A DNA stretch of 64,000 bases from an uncultured Verrucomicrobiales bacterium (GTDB lineage: Bacteria; Verrucomicrobiota; Verrucomicrobiia; Verrucomicrobiales; DEV007). A model generated the notes under the pieces. That model searched no databases. It saw only the letters and a list, made by a program, of their open reading frames with translations, and was not told where the DNA came from. Shown in pieces: positions 61,858 through 64,000 of the stretch. Each line of letters starts with the position of its first letter. Within the stretch, counting starts at the first letter, position 1. The position numbers and the translations under genes are program-made. Location: the NCBI GenBank assembly GCA_943789025.1, contig CALSSN010000007.1, forward strand, positions 1 to 64,000. The letters are read 5' to 3'.

Positions 61858-64000
61858 ATGCGTTCTTCTCTACCGATCGACTCGCTGGCAACGGATCTCC
61901 AATCTCTGATCACCACTGGCGGAACCGGCGCACGGCGGATTCTTCTCGACGCTCCCACCGGCTCGGGAAAATCAACTCGGGTTGCCCAGTTTCTCGCCGA
62001 TATCGATACTCTGGATGGCCAGATTCTTGTCCTGCAGCCGCGGCGCCTGGCGGTGCGGATGCTTGCAGAGCGGGTCGCCTGGGAGCGCGGCTGCCAGCTC
62101 GGGAAGGAAGTCGGCTACCACGTGCGTCTTGATCGCAAGGAATCTCCGGAGACAAAAATCCTCTTCATGACCGAGGGGATCTTCCTCAGGCGTGTCCTCG
62201 GCGACCCGGAACTGAAGGGAACCGCCGCCGTGGTGCTGGACGAGTTTCACGAGCGCCACCTCGAAACCGATCTCGGCCTTGCTCTCGGCCTCCACCTGCA
62301 ACGGACAACCCGCCCGGACATGGCACTCGTCGTCATGTCTGCCACCCTGCCGGGGGCACTTCTGGAGGAGCATCTGGCGCCGTGCCAGCGCCTTGGAAGC
62401 AAGGGGCGGACCTTTCCCGTCGAGGTCGCCTACCGTCGCCCCCGAGCAGGAACTGGAATGCCGCGCGGAGCACCCGAACCGATCTGGGTGACGGCGGCCC
62501 GTGCCTGCGAGGAACTTTACGTCAACCCGGGTTCGGATGGAACGGGAGACACCCTCGTCTTCATGCCTGGCGGCTTCGAGATCCAGCGCACGCTCGCTGA
62601 GATCACTCAGCGATCGTGGGCCCGCAGGGTCGATCTGCTGCCCTTGCACGGCGGACTTTCCAGCCGTGAACAGGATCGTGCAGTGGCTGAGAATTCCGGC
62701 CGCCGCCGCCGCCGCATCATCGTGACCACCAATATTGCCGAGACCTCGCTCACCATCCCGGGTGTCACCGCGGTGGTCGACTCCGGTCTTGTGCGGCTCG
62801 CCTCTTACGACCGCGGAAGGGGAATCAACACCCTCCATGTGCGAAAAATCAGCCAGGCCTCGGCCGAGCAGCGCGCGGGCCGGGCCGGACGTGTCGCTCC
62901 CGGGATCTGTCTCAGGCTTTGGGATGAAAAGGACCATGCCGCCCGTGCCCGCCACGAGACTCCGGAAATCCACCGCATCGATCTCTCCCAATCCCTCCTT
63001 CTCCTACTCGCAAGTGGGCTGGAAAAAGTTCAGGAGCTGCCGTGGCTGGAAGCGCCCCACCCCGATGCTCTCGAGCGCGCCCACCGGCTGCTCCTCGACC
63101 TTGGTGCGCTCCACTGTCCCGGGCCCGGGAATCCCGAGGCATCCGCCAGCGCACAGGATCCTTTAGTGACTGAAATTGGCCACCAGATGGCACGGTTCCC
63201 CGCCCACCCGCGGATCGCCCGGATGCTCAAAGAAGCGGAAGGTATCGGGTGTCTCGAGGCGGCCGCCGTCTGCGCCGCGATCATCTCGGAGCGGGATCTT
63301 TTCGGTCGCGGGAAACAAGTGACCGCAAAGGTTGACAGCCACACCGAGAGAGACGACCCCTCGGATTTTCTGCCAAGAATCCGCGCACTGGCGCGAGCAG
63401 AAGCGCAGCACTTCGACCTTCAAGCCTGCGATGCTGAGGGGATCCACGCGGCGGCGGCCCGCACCATCTGGCAGACGGCGTGCTCTCATATTCGTGTGGC
63501 GGGTGGGCTCGGGTGGACCCCGGGTCAGGACTGGCGCCGCTTCCGTGATGGCCGCATGCTCGGGCGCATCGTGCTCGCCGGCTTCTCCGATCATGTGGCC
63601 GCGCGTCCTTCACCTGGTAGCAACCTGTGCCATCTTTCTGACGGCCGCAGGGGCAGGCTGGCGCGGGAATCTGTCCTTCCAAGTTCTGAGCGCCTCCTGG
63701 TAGCGGCTGAGATCATCGAGATCGAAGGCCGCGATCTCGAGGTGACCATGGCACTGGCCACTGCCATCGATGAGTCGTTGCTTGAGGAAGTTTTCCCCGG
63801 CTCGACCGTGGAAAAGGAGTCCACCCGCTATGATCCCGTGAGTCGGCGGGTCCTCGGCGTCCGCGAGCGGATCTTTCGCAACACCATTTTGCGCAGCAGC
63901 GAAACCGGCAATCCGGACCCCGAGGCAGCAGCGGCGCTGCTCGCCGAGGAGGTGCTCGAAGAGAGGCTGACGATCAAAGCGTGGGACACGCGTGCCGAGG
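61858..64000 (+). CDS. hrpB: ATP-dependent helicase HrpB, 3' end beyond window
   Basis: The frame is open from ATG 61858 to the end of the window (714 codons seen, of roughly 800-850 in the family). ILLDAPTGSGKSTRVAQFL is Walker A, VVLDEFHERHLETDLGLAL the DEFH box, ALVVMSATLPG motif III, and RRIIVTTNIAETSLTIPGV and SAEQRAGRAGRVAPG motifs V and VI of DEAH helicases. IHRIDLSQSLLLLLASG and the ratchet domain follow, then the HrpB-specific C-terminal region. The cellular role of HrpB is poorly known. Confidence 0.95.
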   Translation, partial: MRSSLPIDSLATDLQSLITTGGTGARRILLDAPTGSGKSTRVAQFLADIDTLDGQILVLQPRRLAVRMLAERVAWERGCQLGKEVGYHVRLDRKESPETKILFMTEGIFLRRVLGDPELKGTAAVVLDEFHERHLETDLGLALGLHLQRTTRPDMALVVMSATLPGALLEEHLAPCQRLGSKGRTFPVEVAYRRPRAGTGMPRGAPEPIWVTAARACEELYVNPGSDGTGDTLVFMPGGFEIQRTLAEITQRSWARRVDLLPLHGGLSSREQDRAVAENSGRRRRRIIVTTNIAETSLTIPGVTAVVDSGLVRLASYDRGRGINTLHVRKISQASAEQRAGRAGRVAPGICLRLWDEKDHAARARHETPEIHRIDLSQSLLLLLASGLEKVQELPWLEAPHPDALERAHRLLLDLGALHCPGPGNPEASASAQDPLVTEIGHQMARFPAHPRIARMLKEAEGIGCLEAAAVCAAIISERDLFGRGKQVTAKVDSHTERDDPSDFLPRIRALARAEAQHFDLQACDAEGIHAAAARTIWQTACSHIRVAGGLGWTPGQDWRRFRDGRMLGRIVLAGFSDHVAARPSPGSNLCHLSDGRRGRLARESVLPSSERLLVAAEIIEIEGRDLEVTMALATAIDESLLEEVFPGSTVEKESTRYDPVSRRVLGVRERIFRNTILRSSETGNPDPEAAAALLAEEVLEERLTIKAWDTRAE

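Noticed and set aside
61716-61859. 47-codon minus-strand frame ending DQMRLIVDVFKKKS before hrpB
   Set aside because: It runs into the hrpB start, has no ribosome-binding site and no recognisable family. Intergenic AT-rich DNA explains it.

Overview
The window comes from a member of the Verrucomicrobiota. The best evidence is the 16S rRNA gene, whose complement carries the 18-base EUB338-III site (gctgccacccgtaggtgt, 29068-29085), the variant described for this phylum. The gene content fits: a two-domain DUF1080 protein, a Gfo/Idh/MocA oxidoreductase next to a sugar/nucleoside MFS carrier, and Gram-negative envelope functions (LpxL-type acyltransferase, LolC/E, AsmA-like protein, Wza/Wzc). 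Most of the window is GC-rich. The first 5.4 kb, especially 3.58-5.45 kb, is clearly AT-richer and looks transferred.

Layout. 0-5.5 kb: edge of a surface-polysaccharide locus (FkbM-like protein, flippase, small methyltransferase, GT9-like protein) cut up by a decayed IS3-family element and a 27-bp repeat present twice. 5.8-9.9 kb: carbohydrate module (DUF1080 protein, Gfo/Idh dehydrogenase, MFS carrier). 9.9-15.1 kb: membrane protein, SWIM-SNF2 helicase and a frameshifted LolC/E permease. 15.2-21.4 kb: HNH-like protein, frameshifted O-acetylhomoserine sulfhydrylase, PdxA, methyltransferase, FucU, esterase. 21.5-23.95 kb: a TrkA_C membrane protein gene split by an IS1380-family element with a recognisable empty site. 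24.1-29.7 kb: a complete rRNA operon on the minus strand (16S, tRNA-Ala, tRNA-Ile, 23S, 5S) with promoter, boxA-like site and terminator. 29.7-32.3 kb: Gnd, MoaE-like, PgsA. 32.4-36.9 kb: polysaccharide export genes (Wza, Wzc tyrosine kinase, beta-barrel). 38.3-38.5 kb: tRNA-Gly and tRNA-Arg. 38.7-42.8 kb: AsmA-like protein (frameshifted), WalJ-like hydrolase, ACT protein. 43.1-47.2 kb: a miniature kinase overlapping a PP2C phosphatase, then a flavin reductase fused to a NapH-like ferredoxin membrane module. 47.3-64 kb: mostly housekeeping genes (aldo/keto reductase, GreA-like, lipid kinase, dihydroorotase, acyltransferase, DusB, amidase, cobalamin adenosyltransferase, DNA polymerase I, GT-C glycosyltransferase, NUDIX, HTH-receiver protein, and HrpB running off the end).

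I did not find a clear new defence or biosynthetic system. The points most worth a second look are the exact IS1380 insertion, a roughly 220-bp dispersed repeat in two inverted copies (19.8 and 42.9 kb), the kinase/phosphatase pair, the flavin-ferredoxin fusion, the HTH-first receiver protein, and five single-base frame breaks in four otherwise well-preserved genes. Each break is consistent with one extra base, which points to either sequence error or recent decay.
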